Origin: Auanema rhodensis
Lineage: Eukaryota > Nematoda > Chromadorea > Rhabditida > Rhabditidae
Length of the DNA stretch: 64,000 nt
Reading direction: 5' to 3'
Assembly: GCA_964057225.1 (NCBI GenBank)
Contig: OZ059895.1
Location: 19,099,688-19,163,687, forward strand
Every line of letters begins with the position of its first letter. The first letter of the stretch is position 1. Positions 51,204-62,900 of the stretch are shown here, piece by piece. The position numbers and the translations under genes are program-made. Below the pieces are notes generated by a model. It ran no database searches, was not told the origin of the DNA, and saw only the letters and a program-made list of their open reading frames with translations.

Positions 51204-54062
51204 ATGTCACAACGGGTTACTAGATCTAGAGGGGCTAAACTTATCATTAATGAAGAAGAGCAGTCAAAAATAAGAGATCACTTCACTGTAAGAGTTTATT
51301 TCTAATTTGTTTGCCACATTATACTATTCCAGGTGACAAGAAATCGACGCAATACTGTCAAGAAATTAGTTGAAGTAGGTGCACCAATTCAAACTGTTGT
51401 TAAGAATGAACCTCAGGTTTGTTTGCTTCGATGAAGTATTATGTAATATTTCATTTTTCGCAGGCAGAAACACATGCTACAGAAGTGACAAAACGTGTAA
51501 AACGTGATGCTGAAATATTTGAAAGTTCATCAACTACTGCAACACAATCACTTAAACCTGTTATTCCTAAAGTTTTTGAAAGTTATTTTCGAGTTTTTAT
51601 TCGTATTTTTCAGCGTGAATTAACTAATATAGATATAGTACCCCAATCTCCACCTAGAAGAGCTCGAAAGGTTCAGATTAATTTGCTTAATAGTTTTTTA
51701 ATTTTGTTTTTTTAGACTCCTACACCTAATAGCTCACCAATAGCTAAAGTATCGAATGCAAGAAAAGCGTTATTTGCTGTTGAAGAGAAGGAAAAATTAC
51801 CAGAGTCACTTGTAATTGAGACGGGACCCGATATTGTGGCATGTCCAGTAAACACAGGTCAGTCATAACTTTCTGATTTGTTGACTATACAATTGTGGTT
51901 TCAGTTGAAAAAAAAGTTGCTCCAAAAATTAGGACAGTTGCTCAATTACAAGCAGCCTTAGCTGAGAAAGGTGCACTTCGAAAAATTCATGAACAAAATC
52001 TTGGAAATAAGAGTAGAGAAGTAGGTAAATCTGGTTAACTGCTGTTATGTTTTTTTTTTAGGTCGATGCACATGCAACTTTGTTGAAATCGCCCACTAAA
52101 GCTGTTCCTAGAGGGAAAGCGTTAGGATATGTATCGCCTCTTAAGAAGGCAACGTATATCAAACGGGTAGGACCACCAGTTGTGGAAACTGTGAGAACTC
52201 CTGAAAAACTTCCTGCACCCGAATATGTTCTTCCAACGTATAAAACTCCTGCTAAACAAATCGACTCAGACGAAGAAAGAGAATCAGATGAAAAGATGTA
52301 CACAACAATTGATGATTTCTCCTAATTAACTTTCTAATTTTTAGGCGCGTTTTTGATTATGGTAAAGCTTCTCGTTTAATTCCGATAGTGAAGGAAAACA
52401 GCTCTATACCTCTTCCTACAAAATATCAAAATCTTTTGGAATCATTCCAAAGTTGTGATAGAGTAAGTATAACAAATCATATTTATAAGGTTTTTTTCTT
52501 CCAGATTTTATCTATATATGTGAGCCAGGGTCGTCGCTGTGTTGTTAACGAAATCCAGAAAAATGTGGAGAAAAATATCAAAAAGTTTGAATACCCCGGT
52601 GCTCTTTACTCATTTCTTGAGTTTCAGGGAATTCAACTTGAAACAACTAGGCCAAGTAGTAAATGTATATCCCAGTTCGTACATTGTTAAATTAGAAGAA
52701 CAAAGGCATGCTTTTGGCGGGGTTACTGCTGGTAAATATGAACATGTAATTAGTCCTGATATGGTGAATGGTATGTTTATATTGTTTTGTTTTAGCACAT
52801 ATATTCTTTATATTTTCTCAGATCTCAATGAATATATGCTTCCCGATAGTCCGAAAAAAAATGCCGAAGTTCCGCTGCCGTTAGTAACCCCAGGAAAATG
52901 TATATCACCCATGAAAAGTCCAAAGAAAAAATGTGTTGCACCTCTACTAAGGTATATTATAATTAATGTGTTTAAATTAATGTTTGTTAAAGAGCTCCTG
53001 AAACTGGGACACGTGCTCGTTTAGAAGGATGGAGAATGAGCTGTAGGAGCCATGTAATGAGGCATCTTCTTGCTGAGAAAGTGAAAAAATGTTACAAAGC
53101 CTTCATGGCACGCATTGGAGGTAGAATAAATGAACTTACTTATTGGCTACCTGCTCATTTAAGCTCCTGAGCCCAAGTTCCCTGTTCAACGTTTTCACCC
53201 TAAATTTGTTGTTAGAATTGATTCTGAATGTGCTGATCTTGAACAGGTAATGTTTCGAGTTGTATACAATTTCACGACAACTCATTTGCAGGCGCCTCTT
53301 CCTGAACCCCCTCGTAGAGATGAAAATCTAAAACAAATGCGTGACTTCATGAATTCAGTTGATGTGGAAGCTAAGATTCCAGATGTCGTGAATGTGCGAT
53401 TCTTTCATCTTGCTTATCGTACTTTCTGTTTTTTTTTTCAGAAAGCTATTCAAGAGTTGAAGAGCCCTGTAAAATCATTGATGTCTCCATCTACTAACGT
53501 ACCTTTATCGCCAAGGAAATTTGCTCAAATTCAAAGCTCAAAGCCAAAGGGTACCATGTCCCTTCTTGAAAGAGTAAGACTTTTTTTTGTGATATCATAT
53601 AAAATTTCTTACAGATACGTGCTAAAGAGGCTGCTAAAAAACTAGCTGATTCTATGAAAAATCCAGAAGTAGAAAGAAAAAAAGCTCTTTTACAGAGACT
53701 GGAGCAAAGCATGCTTCGTTCCGTGTTGTGGTAATTCATTTTAATGATTCCTTCTTGAGTTTTATATTTCCAGCATGTATACTCAGAAGCAATGCCGATC
53801 TTTAGAATTGAATATAGTAGTTGAGAAGATTCTATACAATGCCGGACGTACTCTTACCAATGGTGTAATGATCTAGAACTTTATTTTATAACTTTTTATT
53901 TTAGCCGATGTGAAGCATCATCTCGAATTACTCTGTGAAATTGCTCCTGATTACTGCAGTATAAAGGAAGTCGTTTCTAGAAAATATCTCCAAATTTCAA
54001 ATCCCGACTTTCGCCTGCTTGGAAATATTGTTAAAGAAGAACTTCAAAAGATTGCCGCATAA
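51204..54062 (+). CDS. cdt-1: DNA replication licensing factor CDT1
   Basis: CDT1 loads the MCM2-7 helicase onto origins with ORC and CDC6 in G1 and is destroyed or inhibited (CUL4-DDB1, geminin) in S phase. About 18 exons give roughly 705 residues: a basic, disordered N-terminus with SPxR sites (PQSPPRRARK), the central geminin-binding fold at about 300-470 (LPTKYQNLLESFQSCDR, GRRCVVNEIQKNVEKNIKK, QLGQVVNVYPSSYIVK), and a C-terminal winged helix at about 580-705 (MSLLERIRAKEAAKK, VKHHLELLCEIAPDYCSI). The in-phase intron at about 52591-52633 restores KKEFNLKQLGQVV. An N-terminal QSKIRDHFTVTR at residues 20-31 resembles a degenerate PIP degron. The ATG is 11 nt after an acceptor (TTATTTCAG). 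AATAAA lies at 54267. The gene is followed in the same direction by an epoxide hydrolase. Confidence 0.92.
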
Positions 54063-54266
54063 TATGCAGAACAAAATTTTCTCTTTTCAAACTCATACTA
54101 TTGATTTTGATTATTGGCTTTTATATGTTTCTTTTTTTGTACAACATTTATTTTTCAGATGGTTTCTGAACCTTTCCAGTTTCTTGTATTATTCTTTATT
54201 TACTTCTTAACTTGGACTAATACTACTTTTGTAATCAATGCTCACCTGTCTGATATTTTTGAAGAC

Positions 54267-54272
54267 AATAAA
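54267..54272 (+). terminator. Polyadenylation signal of cdt-1
   Basis: AATAAA 205 bases after the cdt-1 stop codon and about 200 bases before the start codon of the epoxide hydrolase gene. The acceptor of that gene lies further on, as in nematode operons. Confidence 0.5.
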
Positions 54273-54475
54273 TCATATTGTACATAGAGAATCTCTATTG
54301 TATTAGTAATATTTATTTTGATTTTCTCAATCGATTGGACTACGTCGTATTTAGTTGATAAGGTCAATCATGCGCAATTCACAGTCTATAATTCAATTGC
54401 GTTTTGGTTTTAAAATTGTTTTTTTGTATTCATTGCTATTTAACATTTTGAGTATTTTGTTGGATATTTTAGGTA

Positions 54476-56028
54476 ATGCCGACGGTTTGGTTGACACTTG
54501 TTAAATTTATTTTTCAATGGACTTTCGGAGCTCTAGCGTTATTAAAGCTGCTAAAAGACAAAATTATCTATGGAAAAAATAAAATAACTGAATATCCGAA
54601 ACCAAAATGTTTAGAAGGCTGGGATACACGTTTTGTTGATATTGGAGTGAGTTTTAAGCTTTTGGATTTGTTCATTTTGTTGCCAGGGTCTCAAGCTTCA
54701 TTACGTTCAAACTGGAGACGATTCAAAGCCTCTGTTCCTAATGTTACACGGCTTCCCTGAATTTTGGTACACTTGGCGTTATCAATTACGAGAATTTCAG
54801 AATGATTACAGGTATTTTGTGCTATAATATTACAAAGAAAAGCTTATACTATTGTGAACGTCCCAGGTGTGTGGCCATTGATATGAGAGGATATAATTTA
54901 TCTGATAAGCCTGAACATATTTCTGACTATAGCATTGATATGTTAGCTAATGACGTCAAGCTTGTTATAGAAAAATTAGGTTTTATATTTTTTCAGTTTC
55001 TGATGATATTTATCAATTTTCAGGGTATAAGAAAGCTATCCTTATGGCTCATGATTGGGGAGCCATTGTAGCATGGCATGTAAGTACCATAAATACGATT
55101 TTATAAATATCGAAAGATTCGAAAGAGTTTGATCTGTTCAAATAAAAAGTTTGAGCAGGGAATTAAAAAACTTTTCCTTTATATGACATGTTAGCGTATT
55201 TTGTATGTTCAGAATATCCAACACATTAATGGAAAACATTTTGTAGAAGATTTACGCCATTTAAGACTAATACGATAATTTGTATTTAAGGTATCCATGA
55301 TGTTCCCGGAATTCATTGAACGTTTGATCATATGCAATGCACCACATCCTTTTGCATATTCATTGTCGTTGGAACAACTCTTTAAGAGCTGGTTAGAATC
55401 TGCTGGTTGGTCGCTGGACTTTATATTTTCGAATTTCAGGTATATGTTTATGTTTCAATCGCCACATATTGCTGAATGGAATATTGCAAATCGCGACTTC
55501 AAAATGTTGGAAGCGATGTTCCATGGCCGCACGGCTGGATTGAAGAATCGAGAAAATTTTACTGAGGAAGATATGGCTGCTTGGAAACACGTTTTCAGTC
55601 AACCAGGTTTTTAACAAGATATTCGATGTAATACGTAATCATTACTTAAGGTGCTTTAACTCCTCCCATTAATTATTACAGAGCATTATTTTCCTATCCA
55701 ACAATATTCAAGAGACCTAAATTAGTTGAAGTAAAAATTCATGTTTCTTTATGTCGCTGAAAAACATTATTTGCAGCCCCCTGTCTTGATTATTTGGGGA
55801 ACTGCAGATCACTTCATAAAGAAACAGAGTGGAAAGATGAGTGTACAGGTCTTCTGAATGTTTTTGAATTCCGTCAACAAATTCCGTACGGTGTTTCAGT
55901 TCTGTCGTTCAGCGCAACTATATCTGCTGGAAGGAGTTTCTCATTGGGTTCAACAGGATGAACCAGAAAAGGTAAACATGCGTATAAGAAAGTTTCTTAA
56001 TATGCCTGCTAATTCATCCAAATTATAG
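54476..56028 (+). CDS. Membrane-anchored epoxide hydrolase (EPHX3/4, CEEH-like)
   Basis: An alpha/beta-hydrolase of about 360 residues that opens lipid or xenobiotic epoxides to diols. An N-terminal hydrophobic segment (VWLTLVKFIFQWTFGALAL) would anchor it to the ER membrane. The oxyanion loop reads HGFPEFWYTWRYQ, the nucleophile Asp is in AHDWGAIVAWH, the lid carries the Tyr-containing INYYRALF, the charge-relay Asp is in GTADHF, and the catalytic His is in GVSHWVQQDEPEKV. All catalytic residues are thus present. The protein ends NMPANSSKL and TAG. In-phase joins include FKSW|YMFMFQSPH over a 44-nt intron (55392-55438). C. elegans has ceeh-1 and ceeh-2; I cannot say which is closer. The ATG is 3 nt after an acceptor (GATATTTTAG|GTA), and the gene starts 413 nt after the cdt-1 stop, so a cdt-1 operon is possible. 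AATAAA is at 56372. Confidence 0.93.
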
Positions 56029-56439
56029 TTTAAGCCAATTATTGAATAAATTACTCCTAAACCATTATATTTGTTATTATTTACATTTTTTTTCATTAAT
56101 TTTTTTTTGGAAAAAGTAATAATGCTATTATGAAATGCTAATATGTGCAAATGTATTGGTTAGTTATTCTGAATCTTGAACATATATAGTGTACAACCGT
56201 TCTACATATTTCATCTTTAAATAATAATAATTCTACCCATATGGCATGACGTCAGTTATTACTTTTTTTTAGTTATTACAATTCTTAAAATATTTTTTTA
56301 TATAAAAGGAAGTTTTATAATCTTTATATCCTGTTTTCTTGAAAATGAATTTATTAAGCATAGTTTATTTCAATAAATAAATGATTAAATGCAAAGCACA
56401 ATATGGTCTATGGACATAGTTATAGGGTACAGAGGTACA

Positions 56440-56477
<38 letters not shown>

Positions 56478-57390
56478 TGTACTGTAATGGGATAGTCACA
56501 AACAGAATACATAAATTCTTAAAAACGAAATATATAGGAACGATTGTTTCTACACACAAGGACAAGTACTCTAACCTGCACTCCAAGCGGAGGTCCCAAC
56601 TTACTCTCTTTTCTCATCTTCTCGAAACAAGCAATTTCTGGAGATGATAAAAGAGAGCAAATGCCAAACAAAAATAATTTAAGTCATTATATTCATGAGA
56701 GCAAAATTGTAAATTGCCAGAATTTTAAGGACACGATGGAGCGTGAAGAGTTACCCGGTTCTTTGTTATTACGAAAAATTAAAATAATGGAAAGTTTTGA
56801 TTATTACAGAAGAAATAAGTTAGAGTTAGTTCTTTTGAGCATCGTAAGCTATGATTAGCCAAATTAGGTTTAAACTATAAGTGAAAAGATAAAAAATTGT
56901 ATATATTTTTTTTCTAGCTTATGATACTCATGAGAGAAGGTTAGGTTGATTTGTTTCTACAATAATAGTCGATAAGTCAATCTATATAAGATGAATCGTC
57001 AAGCAGGCACGGAGAGTAACTGTTTGAGCGAATCGAACCCTGAAGCTACATGTGAATATTCAGAAGGATACATCGATTATTACGTTATGAAGAATTGCAA
57101 GCAGGGCAAAAGAAACATCTATAGTGGAAGATTGATCTGATGGACATCTGCTCGAGAAACAGATATCCAATACAGACCATGTACGCAACACCAGATGAAC
57201 TTCAACAGATAAAAGAAGCTTAAATACAAGGACTCTTTAAAGATAAAGAAAAAAAGAAGGAGAGAGAGAGAGTGTGTTTGAACGAACAAAATTTTTTGAA
57301 AAGAGGGAAATTAGGAGAGGCAAGAGGATTTTCGGAATTATAAAAAAAGAGAAAAATGTTGGAAACAATGAAAACACATCTGAAGCAAGT
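56029..57390. other. Tail-to-tail intergenic spacer
   Basis: Lies between the epoxide hydrolase (+) and the DB-module gene (-). It includes AATAAA at 56372, a 48-bp perfect palindrome (56435-56482) and AT-rich sequence. The open frame at 56544-56858 encodes nothing recognisable and is not called. Confidence 0.5.
56435..56482. repeat. Perfect 48-bp palindrome with (AT)16 core
   Basis: GTACATGA, then 32 bases of pure AT repeat, then TCATGTAC. The whole reads the same on both strands, so it can extrude as a cruciform. Confidence 0.95.
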
Positions 57391-58755
57391 TTAGTTGATG
57401 GTACGCAGTCCACTTCGTGCACAGTACATGACGACATTCCAGTTCGAAAGACAGACGAGGTCGTTCTTCTCAACGGAGTTGATACGATCACCGGATGGGG
57501 CCACGTTACACATACGTAGGCATCTGAAATCATTAATCGTTAGATATTTAGCAGAAGTAATCATTGTTTTACTTTTGTAATAAAGAGATTGCAAAAAAAG
57601 TGAAAAAGAACTATACCTGTCTCCGACTCCTAAATCCGAATTGGACATGCCAAGGAACTCACAACATGGTCTGTTATCTCGGTTTTGATTAGCACAATAG
57701 AGAATGTTAGAGAGGTACTGCAAGCAAATAATCCAGTTAGATCATGCAAGGAATTTTTTTTTACCTTAAGATCACATCCATCTTGTTGAACAGCAGCAAT
57801 CAAGGTTTCTGCGGCAACGTGCTCACGATGCTCGTAGGAGCAAAGAGAATGACAATTCGCAGGAACCTGTCAAGAATTATATTAGAATTCGTAAAACGAG
57901 TGAAATATTACATGCTGTTGACAGCAAGATAAGAAAAGGTCATCAACGGTTTTTCGGGATAGACATGGAGAATATGGAGGACGGCTACGTTCAGTACCAC
58001 ATTCAGATGTCAAATCCGCGTCAGTGATCTCGGTAATTGGGAATTCATGGGATAGCATTTTGGCATCTCCGCCTAAAACATAGCTTCGTTACGGTGATTG
58101 ATTTGATTATTTAAATGCAATGATTTTTTTAGTTTAAAGATGATATACGCACTTGTTGGTGCACGGCGGACCTCCTTTTCAACAAATTTCTCTTCAGCTG
58201 GAGCTTCGGCTGGGTTTGGAACGCGACCACGTGGAGTAAACTTTGGCTTCACCTGTAGAAATATAAATGCAAATAAGAAAAATATAAAAAATTGCGCACA
58301 AGCTCAGATTTCTTGTCGTCTTTTTCCTCTTTATCTTCTATTGTTTCATATTTATTAAGTTTATGTGGACATTTCTCCATAACATAATCGATGCATCCGG
58401 ATAAACATTTCTCTGAAAAAAGATTGAAAATATAAATTGGCTGCCAAGAATATTCAGTTTATACCTAAAACACGTTCAGTACAGCATAATACTTTCGGTA
58501 AAGAATGGCACTCAGGCAATTTTATGTCACCACGAACAATAGGGGATACACATATAATGAGAAGAGATAATGTGAGAACAGTTGAAGACCTGAAAAGAAG
58601 TTGAATGAAAAATGTGATTTTGAGATTGATGATGAAGAGAAAAAAATGATTGTGTGCAATCTATTTTTCTATTTTGTAGAGAGAAAGACTATTCTATATG
58701 TGAATAGCATAAAAGGGTTAAGAAAACATTTTGAAACTTACAAATTCAAATTCAT
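57391..58755 (-). CDS. Secreted DB-module protein
   Basis: Begins in a 14-nt exon part (58742-58755) joined to 58589: MNLNLSSTVLTLSLLIICVS, a clear signal peptide with cleavage after VRG. A first Cys cluster follows (PECHSLPKVLCCTERVLEKC, LSGCIDYVMEKCPHK), a charged linker (EDKEEKDDKKSEL; PKFTPRGRVPNPAEAPAEE) and then a nematode DB module (LFLSCCQQHVPANCHSLCSY, AAVQQDGCDLKQYLSN, NRPCCEFLGMS, RCLRMCNVAPSGD, CLSNWNVVMYC). The DB module of twelve or so spaced cysteines is known in secreted nematode proteins, with an extracellular role that is poorly defined. It ends SGLRTIN and TAA at 57391. Its start codon overlaps the stop codon of the Gly-rich ORF upstream (ATGA), and I see no separate acceptor or promoter just before it; see the finding. 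The module is convincing and the start exon less so. Confidence 0.85.
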
Positions 58756-59979
58756 TTTCGTGAGAATAATCCTCCTCCACCAGAGCTGGACGACGTGCAA
58801 CCACAACCTTTATTATCGAAGAATCCGGAGTTGGAGAATGAATCGAAGGGGCGGTCCTGAATGTTAAAATAGAAAATTTTTCAGTTTTAATTGAATAGTG
58901 TTAAAAGATGGGAGAGCACTGATAGGTCGAATGAAAGATAATTAGGGTAGGAGGTCAACTGAAAGTGAGAACAATAGAATTTGATTTCGTTTTCTCTGCT
59001 TATAGCTGATAATCCTCTGATAATTCATCTTTTAATTAATTAATGATAAAAATTATGTAGCTATTCGGATTATCTTTCTTTGGAACTAGGATATTATGAC
59101 ATGAGAATCATCTCTGCGCAATCACAAAGCAGACTCTCAATAAGCATGTCTTATTTTTTACTCCTCATTTTTGCTTTTATTTCTTATTTTATGTTTAATT
59201 ATAATATACCAATCTGTTTTAAGTTTATAATATTTGTTGTAATTTCTTACATTTTGTCTGTTTCCTCCAAATAATCCTCCGTTGCCGTGGTTGTCAAATG
59301 AAGCATCACCTCCTACACCTCCGACTCCGTGAGTTGACCTTAAATATAAGAAATATTAAAAACTTAGCATAGTTACAAAGTTCTTTATGAATGTTTTGAA
59401 ACAAAAAGATTTTAATTTAATTTCCCTATGAATGAGTATTGCTAATTAACTTTGCTATTTTGCATCTCTTGATAAATGTTGAAAAAGTCTTTAATATTGC
59501 CATTCAAAAATTACTTTGAGAATTCACAAAGTAAATTAATTTTCGATAAATATGAACCTTTTCACATCTTTTCTGTTGCATGAACTTCGAGATATGAGAA
59601 TGAAAAAAAAACTATGATTAGCGATAGAACGAGAGAACTTAAGCGAATGAGAAACATGATAGGATCGTTGGAGAGATATATACAATTGCTAATCAAATAG
59701 GGATAGAGATTAATGACAACCGTTCGTTACGCATTATCGCAATGAAATAAATTCAATTTTCATTTTGTTTAACGACGCTTAAGAACCTAGACGTATGTTT
59801 CGAATAAATAGCTAATATGACTTGTCTTAATTTGTTATATATATATATATATATATATATTAAAAGTGAACTAACCAATTTCCAGATCCAGTACCGACCG
59901 CAAATGTGGAGGCTCCAGTCTGGGGTTGCAAGTCAGATAATGCAAGAGCGGCACGTGGACATGGGCTATCAGGAAGCAT
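58752..59979 (-). CDS. Small Gly-rich protein, upstream ORF of the DB-module transcript
   Basis: Three exons (59979-59876, 59338-59251, 58856-58752) of 104, 88 and 105 nt join in phase to exactly 98 codons plus stop. The product starts MLPDSPCPRAALALSDLQPQ, continues with GASTFAVGTGSGNWSTHGVG and Gly/Asn/Phe-rich repeats (GGLFGG, FDSFSNSGFFD) and ends GCGCTSSSSGGGGLFSRK. Donors GTTAGT and GTAAGA and acceptors ATTTAAG and CATTCAG are normal for this window. There is no signal peptide and no known domain; the repeats suggest a structural or low-complexity role. The stop TGA at 58754-58752 shares bases with the ATG at 58755-58753 of the DB-module protein. First-exon position with no acceptor before the ATG suggests a true transcription start near 60000. 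Confidence 0.55.
59839..59861. repeat. (TA)n microsatellite
   Basis: Pure TA repeat within the first intron of the Gly-rich/DB transcription unit. Confidence 0.9.
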
Positions 59980-62900
59980 AATGTTTAATTGGATGCAGTA
60001 GAATAGCTTATTCGCTTGTTTGTTTATTTATGATATATTAGCTGATAAGCGTATGCGCCTTCTAGTTCAGCTAGCAGTTGTTTTGGTAACGATTTGAAGT
60101 TGATAACGGCGGCTAAGACGTAGACGATATTCAGCCGACTGCTTGGACTTGGACTGACGGACTGACTGACTGAGTTGTCGGACAATTTGAACTTGTTGAC
60201 GATTTGTAGAAAGTAATCAGATAAGAGTAATGTGAGTGTCTTTTTGTGTCTATAATACAGTCAAATAATTTGTTCGTTTCCTTGTTTAGGTGAACCAAGA
60301 ATAAGGTCAAGGTATATCCGCAAACAATGGAATTGTGAATCAGCGATTAAGAAATATGATAAGAGATGTCGAAGAACAAATGAAAACCGATGATTATAAT
60401 GATCATATTTAAGCATAAGAAATAATAGAAAAAATCAAATTAGGATTTTAGGTACTTTATCTTCATTGTTTTGAAAACATTAAAACAATTTGTTTTGGGA
60501 TATGCATGTATGTAATAAAATGATTAGAAAAATTGGAAAAAAATAAACAAAAAACATAATATTTCAGAATACGATATTAATAGGTAGGTATTATCAATAT
60601 ATCTATATCCACATGTATTCAAAAAAACTATACAGTTTAATTTTATAACAAAAATTGAAAAAAAACTTTTCATCCTTAAATGAATAATTTATTATTGAAA
60701 ATTGAAAAAATCTGATAAGAAGATGAGGAGGAATAATCTGTTGAAAAATCATTTGAAAACTCTTCTAAGAACCTCAAAGATTCAAAAATAACTCAGAAGA
60801 TATTTTATTTTTTTATCAAAGTTATTTTTAATTAAAAATCAAAGTTAAATATATGACAGGGATAAGTGAAGAGATGTGAATAAAGTTGAAAACGAAATTT
60901 GATTTATTTCCAATTGAACTGTATTCAACTTTCTGCTATTTTGGGAAAATGAAAAATGCAAGCTGAAAGCACAACCTGGGGAATAAGCAAATGAAAAAAC
61001 GATCAGGAAGATGTAACAGAAAACTAATACTGAAAAGAATTTCGGAGACAAGAAGTCAATGCTAATGATCAGATTAGCAGTTGATATGAAAGTAGGCATC
61101 GTTTATGATTTAGAGGAGGGAGGAGCTGATGGTGATGCATCTTGGTCTGACTGCCAGTCTGAATAGCGATTTCCAAACGGGATTATATAAGCCGATTCGA
61201 TGGCTAGTCAGCATACCGTATTATAGCTAAAGGGTGAGCGGACCGAATGTGTCGAGATCGTCTGGTTTTGCGCCTTCGCTTCTACTCCGCCCCTTCTCCC
61301 GCCCACTAGCCGTGCCATGCACAACGCCCAATCGGCGAAAAGGAACAAGGAATTTGAAATGGAAGAACAAAAAAATTAAAATTAAAATGAAAAAGAAAGT
61401 GATTCAATTAATGAATTATATGTTTATCATCGTAATTTATGACTTTTCACTGGATTTGCAATAATTGTAGAACTACACTAACTTATCTCACGTCGCTCAC
61501 ATAACGGACATAGCTTCGATGAAATAGTTTAGCCAAGAAACAGTAGTTTCACCAAAAATATAGATATGAGCAAAAGAGATTTTAAAAACTTAAATTTATT
61601 TTATATATAATATTCAAATATATCTACTAGGTTCATAAGCTGTTTTTTTGGAATTATGATCTCAATTCTATAGGAATAAAGGAGCTTCTTCTCTCCCCTA
61701 ATATCAAATGAAAACGAGAGATCATGAAGAAGTAAAATGAAACACATTGGTCTGGAAGATAAAACCGTTTTTTGGCCGTTTTCTTCTTGGAAAAGAAGTA
61801 ACTTGGACTAAAATAGAGTTGGCAATGAAATATTGAAGGAAAACGAGATGGTATTGTACTTAGATAGTACCTCGTTGACGACAACTCAATGAAGCCGTGT
61901 TAGATATCTGAAGGTCAAGCGGAGAAAGTGTGAAGAACGAAAGAAATATGTTCGAGGTGATGATGACCTAATTAACAGTATAAAATATATATAAAATAAT
62001 AAAAAAATGAAAAAATTTTTGTTTTCAAATCAAGAAGCCAGCTAATTTCTTTTTTATCTCCTTTGAACTGCTTAACAGAAGAAGCCGACAAAAAATGTTT
62101 AATGGCTGTTGAAGTGAAGGATATTGTAGGTATACGAACCAGGATTCGAGACTCTACGAGAAATCACTGTAGAAAAAACATATCGAGGGAGAGAAGAATG
62201 AACACAATACTAGGAGGAGAGAATAAGAGAAATAGAGACTAAACTGAAAAATGGAAGTTCTTTTAATAGCGAGACAAAACGATGCTGATGATGCTGATGA
62301 TGGTGATGATGATGATGATGATAGAAACGATGCTGTTAGTCAACGATCAGATTAGGATCTTGCTTAAGTTCTCTTCTCGCTGGTTGCCACCAAGTCTATT
62401 CACAGATACGATATTTAATCTTAGCGTTCAGAAGAAGAAAAAGAAGAATAAGAATAAGAGAAAGAAGAAGCAAGAAGCAGGAGAAAGAGATGAACAGGAA
62501 CAGGAAAAAGATCAAGAAAGCCCTTAATGAAAAGACAATAGGCCAACACATTTAGATATACATACACATGTATGTGATGACTACAGTCAAGGTGCGTTTT
62601 CTTTCACCTTAACGGAATTTGTTAGATTAATCAGAAATGGAAAGAAAAGAAAGTGTAAAGATCTGATATCTAGCTCCTTTTCAAAAGGAACGTATATTAC
62701 GATATATAAAATTCAGGAAAAAAGGAAATGAAAGGCTATGGTGACTGATGCATGAAACGATGAGGAAAAGAAGCCTTTCTCGGATCTCGAGATTGTTCAA
62801 GTCATGATCAAGGTGAAGCTTGAAGATGAACGGATAGGAATAACGTATTTCTTCTCTCTTCTATCTAGCAAAGCTACATCATCATCACTTTGACGTCAAT

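Noticed and set aside
56544-56858. 104-codon single-exon frame after the epoxide hydrolase
   Set aside because: No recognisable motif, overlaps a tail-to-tail spacer, and lacks start-site context; possible but not supported.
57029-57039. B-box-like sequence on the minus strand (GGTTCGATTCG)
   Set aside because: No A box lies at tRNA distance upstream and no cloverleaf forms.
57274-57519. Plus-strand frame with a secreted-enzyme-like ending
   Set aside because: It is antisense to the last exon of the DB-module gene, whose cysteine pattern shows that the minus strand is the coding one.
62130-62160. GGATTCGAGAC resembling a tRNA T-arm
   Set aside because: No A box or acceptor stem is found around it.
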